DNA of 64,000 bases. Origin: Staphylococcus sp. IVB6214. GTDB lineage: Bacteria; Bacillota; Bacilli; Staphylococcales; Staphylococcaceae. The notes under the pieces are model-generated. The model searched no databases, was not told where the DNA came from, and worked only from the letters and a program-made list of their open reading frames with translations. Positions 1 to 8,734 of this stretch are shown here, one piece after another. The stretch is taken from assembly GCF_025558585.1 (NCBI RefSeq), contig NZ_CP094723.1, forward strand, positions 1,612,001 to 1,676,000. The letters run 5' to 3'. Numbering within the stretch: the first letter of the stretch is position 1; the number at the start of each line of letters is the position of its first letter. A program made the translations under genes and the position numbers.

Positions 1-318
1 GAAACTCAAAATGTCGCAGTACGCCCTTCAAATGAACAACTCTCTGAACAAGAAACAACATATGAAGACTTAAAAGCAGCACGCCGTGAAAAGCGTAAGT
101 TGACACGTCAAATCGAAGCTTATGAGACAGATATTGAAACTTATGAGTCTCGAATAGAAGAGATTGATACATCTATGTCTGATCCAGCAATTATCGATGA
201 CTATGAACAGATTCAAACACTTGCGGAAGAGCGAACAACTATCGAACAACAACTAGAAGAAACAATGACAAAATGGGAAGAATTACAAATTTTAGTCAGT
301 GATTTAGATGATATTTAA
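1..318 (+). CDS. ABC-F family ATPase, C-terminal fragment
   Basis: The reading frame is open from base 1 to the stop at 318, so only the last 105 residues are in the window. They are highly charged and rich in Glu, Lys and Gln (for example KAARREKRKLTRQIEAYE and EERTTIEQQLEE). This is the C-terminal coiled-coil tail typical of Uup/ABC-F ribosome-associated ATPases. No ABC motifs are visible because they lie upstream of the window. In staphylococci an ABC-F gene lies next to tsaD in this position, which supports the call. The gene ends just before an intrinsic terminator and converges on tsaD. The family is inferred from the tail and context only. Confidence 0.7.
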   Translation, partial: ETQNVAVRPSNEQLSEQETTYEDLKAARREKRKLTRQIEAYETDIETYESRIEEIDTSMSDPAIIDDYEQIQTLAEERTTIEQQLEETMTKWEELQILVSDLDDI

Positions 319-320
319 GC

Positions 321-359
321 AAAGATGTGCAGGAATTTTCTGCCATCTTTATTTTTTTT
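321..359 (+). terminator. Intrinsic terminator after the ABC-F gene
   Basis: AAAGATG-GCAG pairs with CTGC-CATCTTT (one bulged T) around a short loop. The stem is followed by an A and eight T residues on the plus strand. It lies three bases after the stop codon. Confidence 0.75.
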
Positions 360-516
360 ATTCACAATAAAAATGCGATGATTTCAACTATCCACAAAGT
401 TATCCTAGTTATCCACAATGTAAAATGTGCATATCCCTCTTTTTTATCCACTAAAATCTCATTTGTCCACGACTTATCAGCAAGTTATCCACTATTTGTT
501 AACAACTTGTGCATAA
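358..516. other. DnaA-box cluster
   Basis: Three exact matches to TTATNCACA are seen: TTATTCACA at 358-366 (+), TTATCCACA at 409-417 (+) and TTATGCACA at 508-516 (-). Four more sites have one mismatch: CTATCCACA 388-396, TTATCCACT 444-452, TTATCCACT 485-493, and a minus-strand site at 426-434. That is seven sites in 160 bp of non-coding DNA between two convergent genes. DnaA is the expected binder. B. subtilis has DnaA-box clusters outside oriC, and from memory one of them is at gcp, the tsaD orthologue. The role here (titration of DnaA or timing of initiation) is inference. Confidence 0.7.
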
Positions 517-586
517 GTACGTACGTTCTCTATTGACTTTCTCAAATTTTGACAATTCCTGACTTCTATTAGTGCATTTATTTAAA

Positions 587-628
587 AAACGCCTTAACAT
601 CCTATGAGTAACTGATGTTAAAGCGTTT
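587..628. terminator. Intrinsic terminator after tsaD, likely bidirectional
   Basis: AAACGCCTTAACATC (587-601) pairs with GATGTTAAAGCGTTT (614-628) in a 15-position stem with one mismatch. A run of T follows on the minus strand and the plus side is also A/T-rich. It closes the tsaE-tsaB-rimI-tsaD transcript. Confidence 0.8.
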
Positions 629-633
629 AAAAT

Positions 634-1647
634 TTATAGTTCTAAAAACATATTGCTTTTTCCATTCAACGACATATCGGCAAAGACACCCTTTTGATAT
701 AAATGGTACGCAACAGCACCTATCATTGCTGCATTGTCAGTACACAGTTGTGGCTCAGGAATAGACAATGTGATACCTTGTGATTGCGTGACACGCTCTA
801 ATTCTGCACGTAAACCACGATTACTCGCCACGCCACCTGCGACGATCAGTTGCTTCACATCGTATGTTTGACAAGCACGAATTGCTTTTCCAACTAAGAC
901 TTCTACCACACTGTTTTGAAAACTTGCGGCTACATTTTCTGGAATTGGGTTCTCGCCCTTTTGTTTCAAGTTATGCAACTTATTGATTACTGCACTTTTC
1001 AATCCACTAAAGCTAAAATCAAAGCTATCTGGTTCTAACCAAACACGTGGAAAATCGTACGTATCTGACCCTTGTGCAGCAAGTTTATCAACATGTGGCC
1101 CACCCGGATATGGTAAACCGATTGTGCGCGCCACTTTATCGTATGCTTCACCAACAGCATCATCACGTGTCTCTCCGATTACTTCAAAGTCCAAATGATC
1201 ACGCATTAAGACCAGTTCCGTGTGTCCGCCTGATACGATAAGCGCCATAAGTGGGAACGTCAATCCGTTAGTTAATTGATTCGCATAAATATGCCCCGCT
1301 ATATGATGTACAGGAATCAGCGGTTTGTTATGTGCAAATGCTAACGTTTTTGCTGCGTTGACACCTACTAATAATGCCCCGATTAATCCAGGTCCTTGTG
1401 TCACAGCGACAGCATCAACATCGTCCATCGTAACTTGTGCCGTTTGCAACGCATCTTCGATCATCAATGTCATATTTTCAACGTGATGACGACTCGCAAC
1501 TTCAGGTACAACCCCACCAAAACGCTTGTGACTCTCGATTTGACTCAATACACTATTGCTTAAAATTTTATGTCCATCTGCAATGACACTGACACTTGTT
1601 TCATCACAGCTCGTTTCAACTGCTAATATCAAAGTTTGTTTAGTCAT
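634..1647 (-). CDS. tsaD: tRNA N6-adenosine threonylcarbamoyltransferase TsaD
   Basis: TsaD transfers the threonylcarbamoyl group from TC-AMP onto A37 of ANN-decoding tRNAs (t6A), working with TsaB and TsaE in the cytoplasm. The 337-residue protein has the full family length. It opens with the ASKHA phosphate-binding segment [11 protein letters not shown]. It carries the metal-binding HHIAGH motif at residues 114-119 and the glycine-rich [11 protein letters not shown] and VSGGHTELV segments. The ATG lies behind a GGGTGA Shine-Dalgarno. The start overlaps the end of rimI by 8 bp, so the two genes are probably translationally coupled. The gene is last in the tsaE-tsaB-rimI-tsaD operon and is followed by a strong terminator. 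It was formerly named gcp. Confidence 0.97.
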   Translation of the reverse strand: MTKQTLILAVETSCDETSVSVIADGHKILSNSVLSQIESHKRFGGVVPEVASRHHVENMTLMIEDALQTAQVTMDDVDAVAVTQGPGLIGALLVGVNAAKTLAFAHNKPLIPVHHIAGHIYANQLTNGLTFPLMALIVSGGHTELVLMRDHLDFEVIGETRDDAVGEAYDKVARTIGLPYPGGPHVDKLAAQGSDTYDFPRVWLEPDSFDFSFSGLKSAVINKLHNLKQKGENPIPENVAASFQNSVVEVLVGKAIRACQTYDVKQLIVAGGVASNRGLRAELERVTQSQGITLSIPEPQLCTDNAAMIGAVAYHLYQKGVFADMSLNGKSNMFLEL

Positions 1648-2110
1648 TTAAATTCACCCACATTACGCATGCGTCCTCTCCGTCACCATAATAATTTTTA
1701 CGCTTTCCACCATATTGAAATCCTGATTTTTCATAAACATGTTGTGCGACATGATTATTCACACGTACTTCTAAGCTCATCACTGTCGCAATTGTTGAAG
1801 CAAAGTTCTTCGCATAGTTCATCAGTAATTGACCGAGTCCATAACCCCGATACTCAGGTGCCACTGCAACTGTTGTGATTTGCGCTTGATCAACCACGAT
1901 CCATAAACCGATATATCCAATGACCTCTTCTTCATACGTCAACACAAAATAATGTGCAAAATTATTTTGTTCAAGTTCGTGATAAAACGCATCTATCGTC
2001 CATGAACTTTTGTGAAAGCTGATACGTTCCAAATCAAACACTGCTGGGACATCTTCGTGTGTCATGCGGCGAATATTTAGTTGGTCTTCGAATTTTGTTG
2101 ATTCAACCAA
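1640..2110 (-). CDS. rimI: Ribosomal-protein/protein N-acetyltransferase RimI-like (GNAT)
   Basis: This is a GNAT-fold N-acetyltransferase of 156 residues. The acetyl-CoA binding signature is visible as [15 protein letters not shown], and VYEKSGFQ near the C-terminus is the usual strand-helix pair of the fold. RimI acetylates N-terminal residues of proteins (S18 in E. coli); the substrate in staphylococci is not shown by the sequence. The start appears to be TTG at 2110, ten bases after GGAGG, and it overlaps the 3' end of tsaB by 34 bp. Sitting between tsaB and tsaD is the normal firmicute arrangement. Confidence 0.9.
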   Translation of the reverse strand: MVESTKFEDQLNIRRMTHEDVPAVFDLERISFHKSSWTIDAFYHELEQNNFAHYFVLTYEEEVIGYIGLWIVVDQAQITTVAVAPEYRGYGLGQLLMNYAKNFASTIATVMSLEVRVNNHVAQHVYEKSGFQYGGKRKNYYGDGEDACVMWVNLND

Positions 2111-2745
2111 TTCTGTTCTGCCTCCGATAACTTCAAATATTGCGGACTAAAACTGTGTACTTTTTGGACTTCACCTTTATGTTGCCACATCGCTTCAGCT
2201 TTAGGTAATAAAGGTTGCACATCAAACGCTTGTAATTGCGTTTCAAATTGACGAACATCTTCTCCTACAAATAAAACATTAGGCTCATCTTTTACACGAT
2301 CAATTAGATCTGAGAGCGCAATATATTGATCCGCAATCATTGATTGTAATTGTCCATCTTGCCATTGATATGCCCCTGCGTATACATATTCACGACGTGC
2401 ATTCATAATAGGGATGATGAAGCGATTTGTGTGTTGTACTGTTGCCGCAAGTGCTTTGAGTGATGAAACACCATATAAGTTTGCATTGAGCGTATAAGCT
2501 AAAGTCTTGGCCACTGTCACCCCGATGCGCAGCCCCGTATATGACCCTGGTCCTTGAGCCACAACGATATTCGTTAAATCTTGTGGCGTAATGTTCGCTG
2601 TTTCTATTAACGATGCAACTTGTGGCATCAGTTGTACGGAATGATTCTGTTTGACTGCTGATGTGTATGACACCAGCACTTCGTCTCCTTTCATCAATGC
2701 CACAGCTAACGGCTGATTCGAGCTATCAATCAACAAGCTATACAT
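2077..2745 (-). CDS. tsaB: tRNA threonylcarbamoyladenosine biosynthesis protein TsaB
   Basis: TsaB is the catalytically inactive ASKHA-fold paralogue of TsaD and acts as its heterodimer partner in t6A37 synthesis. The protein is 222 residues, the usual firmicute length. It has the N-terminal LLIDSSNQPLAVALM strand pair and the GPGSYTGLRIGVTVAKTLAY segment that forms the TsaB-TsaD interface. I chose the ATG at 2745 because GGAGG lies nine bases upstream; an in-frame TTG at 2751 is the alternative. The start overlaps the end of tsaE by 8 bp. Confidence 0.95.
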   Translation of the reverse strand: MYSLLIDSSNQPLAVALMKGDEVLVSYTSAVKQNHSVQLMPQVASLIETANITPQDLTNIVVAQGPGSYTGLRIGVTVAKTLAYTLNANLYGVSSLKALAATVQHTNRFIIPIMNARREYVYAGAYQWQDGQLQSMIADQYIALSDLIDRVKDEPNVLFVGEDVRQFETQLQAFDVQPLLPKAEAMWQHKGEVQKVHSFSPQYLKLSEAEQNWLNQQNSKTN

Positions 2746-3187
2746 GTTCAACTGCCTCCTTTACCGTCTCATAATGCGCACCTACTGCTTCAAGGTATAG
2801 GGTACGTTCTGTCTCACTATCGACTGTAATCGTTATTTTCAAAAATGTATCTGGCAAGTATTCTTCTATGAATTGGCTCCATTCAATGACCGTTACCGCT
2901 TCATCATTAAAATATTCATCAAAGCCTAAATCTTCCTCTGAATCTTCTAGACGATAGCAATCCATGTGATGAAATTTAAGTTCTGACCCTTTATATGACT
3001 TGATAATATTAAAGGTTGGTGAATTAATCGTGCGTGTCACACCTAATGCGCGCCCTAAAAACTGACTAAACGTTGTCTTACCCGCACCTAAATCACCATC
3101 TAATAATAATACGTCACCTGCTTCAAGTTGTTGTGCAAGTTGTCGAGCGAAATCTTCCATTTCTACTAAATTTTGAACCTTCTTCAT
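2738..3187 (-). CDS. tsaE: tRNA threonylcarbamoyladenosine biosynthesis ATPase TsaE
   Basis: TsaE is a small P-loop ATPase that binds the TsaB-TsaD dimer and is needed for multiple turnovers of t6A formation. The Walker A motif GDLGAGKT is at residues 31-38. The switch-like segment INSPTFNI and the HMDCYRLE motif follow, and VIEWSQFIEEYLP is the conserved C-terminal block. The frame is open further upstream, but ATG at 3187 has a good AGGAG site and gives 149 residues, the normal family size. It is the first gene of the operon. Confidence 0.95.
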   Translation of the reverse strand: MKKVQNLVEMEDFARQLAQQLEAGDVLLLDGDLGAGKTTFSQFLGRALGVTRTINSPTFNIIKSYKGSELKFHHMDCYRLEDSEEDLGFDEYFNDEAVTVIEWSQFIEEYLPDTFLKITITVDSETERTLYLEAVGAHYETVKEAVEHV

Positions 3188-3325
3188 AATGTGCACTCCT
3201 GACTCAATTTTCCTATCTATTGTATCAAATTTTTGTCTTGAGTAGAATTGTGAATGTCTCATAATCATACGCATTCATTAGCTTACTACTTTGTTGCAAC
3301 TTCTATTAAAAAATAACCACTTATT

Positions 3326-3340
3326 ATTTTTCAGAAAATT
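3326..3340 (+). promoter_or_regulatory. CodY box upstream of the ilv-leu promoter
   Basis: ATTTTTCAGAAAATT matches the CodY consensus AATTTTCWGAAAATT at 14 of 15 positions. It ends 12 bp before the -35 element of the ilv promoter. CodY represses branched-chain amino acid synthesis in staphylococci when Ile and GTP are plentiful. Confidence 0.8.
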
Positions 3341-3352
3341 TCAAACTTACTG

Positions 3353-3380
3353 TTGACTTCTTAGAAAAGATGCGTTAAAT
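3353..3380 (+). promoter_or_regulatory. Predicted sigma-A promoter of the ilv-leu operon
   Basis: The -35 is TTGACT (3353-3358) and the -10 is TTAAAT (3375-3380), with 16 bp between. It lies between two CodY-like sites and about 90 bp upstream of the leader peptide. Confidence 0.65.
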
Positions 3381-3391
3381 TAAGTCTATCC

Positions 3392-3406
3392 TTTTTTCAG
3401 ATAATT
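3392..3406 (+). promoter_or_regulatory. Second, weaker CodY-like box
   Basis: TTTTTTCAGATAATT has three mismatches to the CodY consensus but keeps the TTTTCAGA core. Being just downstream of the promoter, it could act as a roadblock or a cooperative site. Binding is inferred. Confidence 0.45.
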
Positions 3407-3469
3407 CATTTAATTAACAGCAGCTTATTTGAAAAATAACTCATTCAACACTTTAAGGAGCGTATAACA

Positions 3470-3547
3470 ATGATGACTAAGTATTCATTCCCTAACCAAC
3501 AACTTAATATCATTATTTTATTATTACGCCCAGGACTGGAGCTTTAG
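3470..3547 (+). CDS. ilv leader (attenuator) peptide
   Basis: A 25-codon ORF begins with two ATG codons behind AAGGAG. Its centre is IIILLL (codons at 3509-3526) and it ends GLEL, so eight of 25 residues are Ile or Leu. A terminator follows 60 bp later, then ilvD. This is the hallmark of transcription attenuation by ribosome stalling, and a leucine-rich attenuator peptide is known ahead of ilvD in S. aureus. The peptide itself probably has no function after synthesis. The control model is set out in the findings. Confidence 0.85.
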   Translation: MMTKYSFPNQQLNIIILLLRPGLEL

Positions 3548-3604
3548 TAAGAAACTTTTACTAAATTGCTTAAGTCCTATTTCTAGTTGAATGGGACTTA
3601 CCAT

Positions 3605-3640
3605 AATACGTCCCAATTCATATTGGGGCGTATTTTTTAT
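3605..3640 (+). terminator. Attenuator terminator of the ilv-leu operon
   Basis: AATACGTCCCAAT (3605-3617) pairs along 13 positions (one G-U) with ATTGGGGCGTATT (3622-3634), loop TCAT, then TTTTATTTT. It sits between the leader peptide and ilvD. Upstream segments GGACT (3533), AGTCC (3573) and GGGAC (3593) can pair with each other or with the GTCCC of the terminator arm, giving alternative structures. Confidence 0.85.
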
Positions 3641-3670
3641 TTTCTGTAACCAACCAAGGAGGCAACCAAA

Positions 3671-5359
3671 ATGAGAAGTGACACGATAAAAAAAGGTGAT
3701 CATCAAGCACCAGCAAGAAGCTTATTACATGCAACTGGACAAATCAAATCTCCCACTGATATGAATAAACCATTTATCGCAATTTGTAATTCATGTATCG
3801 ACATTGTTCCTGGACACGTCCATTTACGTGAACTTGGAGATATTGCCAAAGAAGCGATACGAGAAGCGGGTGGTATCCCATTTGAATTCAATACAATAGG
3901 TGTCGATGACGGCATCGCAATGGGTCACATCGGTATGCGCTATTCATTACCTAGTCGTGAAATTATCGCGGACGCTGCAGAAACTGTCATCAATGCACAC
4001 TGGTTCGACGGCGTCTTCTACATTCCAAACTGTGACAAAATCACACCGGGCATGATGCTTGCCGCAGTAAGAACGAATGTCCCAGCTGTCTTTTGTTCTG
4101 GTGGCCCAATGAAAGCTGGCCTCTCTTCTCAAGGTAAAGCATTGACACTGTCATCTATGTTTGAAGCTGTCGGTGCATTTAAAGAAGGCACAATGACTAA
4201 AGAAGAATTTTTGGAAATGGAACAAAACGCATGTCCAACTTGCGGTTCATGTTCAGGAATGTTCACCGCTAACTCAATGAACTGCTTAATGGAAGTACTC
4301 GGACTTGCACTCCCATATAACGGAACTGCTTTAGCCGTAAGTGACGAACGTCGTGAAATGATTCGCCAAGCAGCGAAACAACTCGTCTACAATGTCAAAC
4401 ACGATATTAAACCACGTGACATTGTCACAAAAGAAGCCATTGACGATGCGTTTGCATTAGATATGGCGATGGGTGGATCGACTAACACAGTCTTACATAC
4501 CTTAGCAATCGCACAAGAAGCCGGCATTGATTACGACTTATCTCGCATTAATGAAGTTGCTAAGAGAACACCGTATTTATCGAAAATCGCACCAAGTTCT
4601 TCATATTCAATGCAAGATGTTCATGAAGCTGGCGGTGTGCCAGCCATCATCAATGAACTGATGAAAAAGGAAGGTGTCTTACACCCTGACCGTATCACTG
4701 TGACTGGTAAAACGCTACGTGAAAACAATGAAGGAAAAGAAATTACGAATGATGTCGTCATTCGTAAGCTGGATAATCCTTATGATAAAGAAGGTGGCCT
4801 TTCTATCCTTTACGGCAATATCGCTCCGGATGGCGCTGTTATCAAAGTAGGCGGCGTGGATCCAAGTATCAAGACATTCACTGGTAAAGCGATTTGTTTC
4901 GATAGTCACGATGAAGCGGTTGCCGCTATTGATAACCATACAGTCAAAGCAGGTCATGTTGTCGTCATTCGTTACGAAGGGCCTAAAGGCGGTCCGGGCA
5001 TGCCAGAGATGCTCGCCCCTACTTCTTCAATTGTTGGACGTGGCTTAGGAAAAGATGTCGCACTCATCACAGATGGGCGCTTCTCAGGCGCAACACGCGG
5101 TATTGCTGTCGGACATATCTCACCTGAAGCCGCTTCAGGAGGTCCAATCGGTCTCATTGAAGATGGTGACGAAATCACAATCGACTTAACAAACCGTACA
5201 TTAGATTTACACGTAGATGCGTCGACATTAGTAGAGCGTAAAACATTACAACAACCATTCAAAGCAAAAGTTAAAACAGGTTACTTAGCACGATATACAG
5301 CCCTTGTGACAAGCGCAAATACAGGCGGCGTGATGAAAGTACCTGATGATTTATTATAA
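3671..5359 (+). CDS. ilvD: Dihydroxy-acid dehydratase
   Basis: IlvD dehydrates 2,3-dihydroxy-isovalerate and 2,3-dihydroxy-3-methylvalerate to the 2-keto acids of the valine and isoleucine pathways. The protein is 562 residues, full length. Fe-S cluster cysteine motifs are visible as CNSC (residues 39-42), NCDKITPGM and [11 protein letters not shown]. The C-terminal GRFSGATRG block is typical of the IlvD/Edd family. The ATG has an AAGGAGG site. It is the first structural gene of the operon, downstream of the attenuator, and is followed by ilvB after 25 bp. Confidence 0.97.
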   Translation: MRSDTIKKGDHQAPARSLLHATGQIKSPTDMNKPFIAICNSCIDIVPGHVHLRELGDIAKEAIREAGGIPFEFNTIGVDDGIAMGHIGMRYSLPSREIIADAAETVINAHWFDGVFYIPNCDKITPGMMLAAVRTNVPAVFCSGGPMKAGLSSQGKALTLSSMFEAVGAFKEGTMTKEEFLEMEQNACPTCGSCSGMFTANSMNCLMEVLGLALPYNGTALAVSDERREMIRQAAKQLVYNVKHDIKPRDIVTKEAIDDAFALDMAMGGSTNTVLHTLAIAQEAGIDYDLSRINEVAKRTPYLSKIAPSSSYSMQDVHEAGGVPAIINELMKKEGVLHPDRITVTGKTLRENNEGKEITNDVVIRKLDNPYDKEGGLSILYGNIAPDGAVIKVGGVDPSIKTFTGKAICFDSHDEAVAAIDNHTVKAGHVVVIRYEGPKGGPGMPEMLAPTSSIVGRGLGKDVALITDGRFSGATRGIAVGHISPEAASGGPIGLIEDGDEITIDLTNRTLDLHVDASTLVERKTLQQPFKAKVKTGYLARYTALVTSANTGGVMKVPDDLL

Positions 5360-5384
5360 ATTTTACAAAATGGAGGTCATTCAT

Positions 5385-7121
5385 ATGTCACATGCAAATA
5401 CTACGGATTATGAACAAACAGCAGATACAACGGCACCGACATTTAAAACGGGATCTGAATTATTAGTGGATGCGTTAATTGAAGAGAACGTTGAATATAT
5501 TTTTGGTTATCCGGGTGGTGCTGTCTTACCACTTTACGATACTTTTTATGATGGAAATGGACCAAGACACATACTTTACCGACATGAACAAGGTGCGACA
5601 CATGCGGCGGAAGGATATGCACGTGTAAGCGGAAAACCTGGTGTTGTCGTTGTAACAAGTGGTCCTGGCGCAACGAATGCGATTACTGGTATCGCTGATG
5701 CATATAGTGATTCCCTCCCTCTCGTGGTCTTTACAGGGCAAGTTGCTTCCCCTGGTATTGGAAAAGATGCATTCCAAGAAGCAGATATTTTATCGATGAC
5801 GACACCGATTACAAAACACAACTATCAAGTGCGAGATGTGAATGACATTCCTCGTATTATCAAAGAAGCATTTCATGTCGCAAACTCAGGTCGTAAAGGG
5901 CCTGTTGTCATCGACTTCCCGAAAGACATGGGGACACTTACAACTGCAACACCTTATGATTCAACGGTTCATACACCTGGTTACCAAGTGACAACAACCC
6001 CTTTATCAGAAGATGTTGCTCAATTGCGAGATGCATTACAAGAATCACAAAAACCACTCGTCCTTGCTGGTGCTGGGGTGAACTTCTCGCAAGCCAATCA
6101 CTTGTTGCATACGTTTGTAACACGTTACAACATTCCAGTGGCAACGTCGTTACATGGACTCGGTGCGATTCCTTATGACAGCCCGCTTTTCTTAGGAATG
6201 GGTGGGATGCATGGCTCTTATGCAAGCAACATGGCATTAACAGAATGTGACTTGTTAATCAATTTGGGCTCACGTTTCGATGACCGACTTGCAAGTAAGC
6301 CAGATGACTTTGCACCAAATGCAAAAATCGTACATGTTGATATCGATCCATCAGAGATCAACAAAATTGTCCGTACCGATATTGGAATCGTTGCCGATGT
6401 CAAAGAAGTACTCGAACAGTTACTTTCAGAAGACTTATCATTAGATCACCATCAAGCATGGTTAGATGAAGTCACAGGCTTCAAAACAAAACATCCATTT
6501 TCATACGGTGAAACTGATGATGTTGCATTCAGCAAACCACAACGTGCAATTGAATATATCGGTAAGTTGACAAATGGCGATGCTTACGTCGCAACAGATG
6601 TTGGGCAACATCAAATGTGGGTCGCTCAATTCTACCCTTTCAAGACGCACGGTCAGCTCATCACTAGCGGTGGTCTTGGTACGATGGGATTCGGCATCCC
6701 AGCTGCAATCGGTGCAAAGTTTGCCAAACCAAATGACACCGTTGTCGTATTTGTCGGTGATGGTGGGTTCCAAATGACGAACCAAGAAATGGCGTTGCTC
6801 AACGAATACGAACTAGATATTAAAATTGTGCTGATCAACAATGGAACGCTTGGAATGGTAAAGCAGTGGCAAGATAAGTTCTTTGACAAACGCTTCTCTC
6901 ACTCGGTGTTCAACAAACAACCGGACTTTGTAAAAATGTCTGAAGCATACGGTGTAAAAAGCTTTCTAATTAATCATGCTGACAACTTAGAAAAAACACT
7001 TGATGAAGCATTTAGTTATAGAGGGCCTGCATTGATTGATATCCGAATCTCTCCGACAGAACCTGTATTACCAATGGTTCCAAGTGGCAAAGCAAATCAT
7101 GAAATGGAGGGACTAGTATGA
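5385..7121 (+). CDS. ilvB: Acetolactate synthase, large catalytic subunit
   Basis: IlvB is a ThDP-dependent enzyme that condenses pyruvate with pyruvate or 2-ketobutyrate, the first common step for Val, Leu and Ile. It shows the catalytic-glutamate block YRHEQGATHAAEGYAR and the GSRFDDR FAD-region motif. The ThDP/Mg site is GDGGFQM followed by INNGTLGM. I chose ATG at 5385 (578 residues), which has GGAGG eight bases upstream; an upstream in-frame start at 5346 overlaps ilvD and has no site. The last four bases overlap ilvN (ATGA), so the two subunits are coupled. Confidence 0.96.
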   Translation: MSHANTTDYEQTADTTAPTFKTGSELLVDALIEENVEYIFGYPGGAVLPLYDTFYDGNGPRHILYRHEQGATHAAEGYARVSGKPGVVVVTSGPGATNAITGIADAYSDSLPLVVFTGQVASPGIGKDAFQEADILSMTTPITKHNYQVRDVNDIPRIIKEAFHVANSGRKGPVVIDFPKDMGTLTTATPYDSTVHTPGYQVTTTPLSEDVAQLRDALQESQKPLVLAGAGVNFSQANHLLHTFVTRYNIPVATSLHGLGAIPYDSPLFLGMGGMHGSYASNMALTECDLLINLGSRFDDRLASKPDDFAPNAKIVHVDIDPSEINKIVRTDIGIVADVKEVLEQLLSEDLSLDHHQAWLDEVTGFKTKHPFSYGETDDVAFSKPQRAIEYIGKLTNGDAYVATDVGQHQMWVAQFYPFKTHGQLITSGGLGTMGFGIPAAIGAKFAKPNDTVVVFVGDGGFQMTNQEMALLNEYELDIKIVLINNGTLGMVKQWQDKFFDKRFSHSVFNKQPDFVKMSEAYGVKSFLINHADNLEKTLDEAFSYRGPALIDIRISPTEPVLPMVPSGKANHEMEGLV

Positions 7122-7591
7122 GACGTACATTCCAGTTAACCGTATTCGATAAAGCAGGAACGCTCAATCGTCTCACAAGCACTTTTGTTAGACGTCAATT
7201 CAACATCGTCAACATTACAGCCGGCCCAACATTAGAGCCCGGCATAACTGAAATTACATTCGTCGCAGAAGTGCCAGACGATCAAGTATTACGCACTATC
7301 ATTCAACAGTTAAAAAAACAAGTCAACACATTGACAGTAGAAGATATTACAGAAACAAACACGTTCAATCTCGAATTATTACTGATCAAGCTCAATAAAC
7401 CAAATCAATCAACACGATTTACCCAATTATTGAAAGACTATGAAACACATGTAACAAAGTTAAAAGAAGATGATTGCACATTATATTTACAAGCTGTGGG
7501 TTCACAAGATATCTTGGATCAATTTATTGAGAACTTATCTGCATTCGATATTCAGCAAATATCTCGCACTGGTACAGCAGCTATCGTTTAA
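7118..7591 (+). CDS. ilvN: Acetolactate synthase, small regulatory subunit
   Basis: The N-terminal half (residues 1-75) is an ACT domain with the pattern VFDKAGTLNRLTSTFVRRQFNIVNI. It binds branched-chain amino acids and mediates feedback inhibition of IlvB. The remaining residues (about 85-157) resemble the C-terminal domain of IlvN/IlvH, which activates the catalytic subunit. At 157 residues it is close to the length of two-domain IlvH proteins. From memory the S. aureus annotation is a single ACT domain of about 84 residues, so the longer form is worth noting. It overlaps ilvB by 4 bp. Confidence 0.92.
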   Translation: MRRTFQLTVFDKAGTLNRLTSTFVRRQFNIVNITAGPTLEPGITEITFVAEVPDDQVLRTIIQQLKKQVNTLTVEDITETNTFNLELLLIKLNKPNQSTRFTQLLKDYETHVTKLKEDDCTLYLQAVGSQDILDQFIENLSAFDIQQISRTGTAAIV

Positions 7592-7612
7592 CTTACAAAT
7601 AAAAATTAATGA

Positions 7613-8638
<1,026 letters not shown>

Positions 8639-8734
8639 TCAACAAACGAACAAGTGACACATGATTCGTGAATTGTCATTTTCATCGTACATGTGTCCTG
8701 TTCATATTCGTTATATTCAAAGGAGTGATTTACA
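8639..8734 (+). other. ilvC-leuA spacer with inverted repeat
   Basis: The largest gap inside the operon (96 bp). GACACATG near 8656 and CATGTGTC near 8691 can pair around a long loop without a following T run, so it is not a convincing terminator. It may be an RNA-processing or stability element. AAGGAG precedes leuA. Confidence 0.35.

Noticed and set aside
327..536. Plus-strand 69-codon frame through the DnaA-box region
   Set aside because: It runs through repeated TTATCCAC-type boxes and has no ribosome-binding site; the DnaA-box explanation is better.
8639..8734. Possible terminator or second promoter between ilvC and leuA
   Set aside because: The inverted repeat has a long loop and no T run, and no convincing -35/-10 pair is visible.
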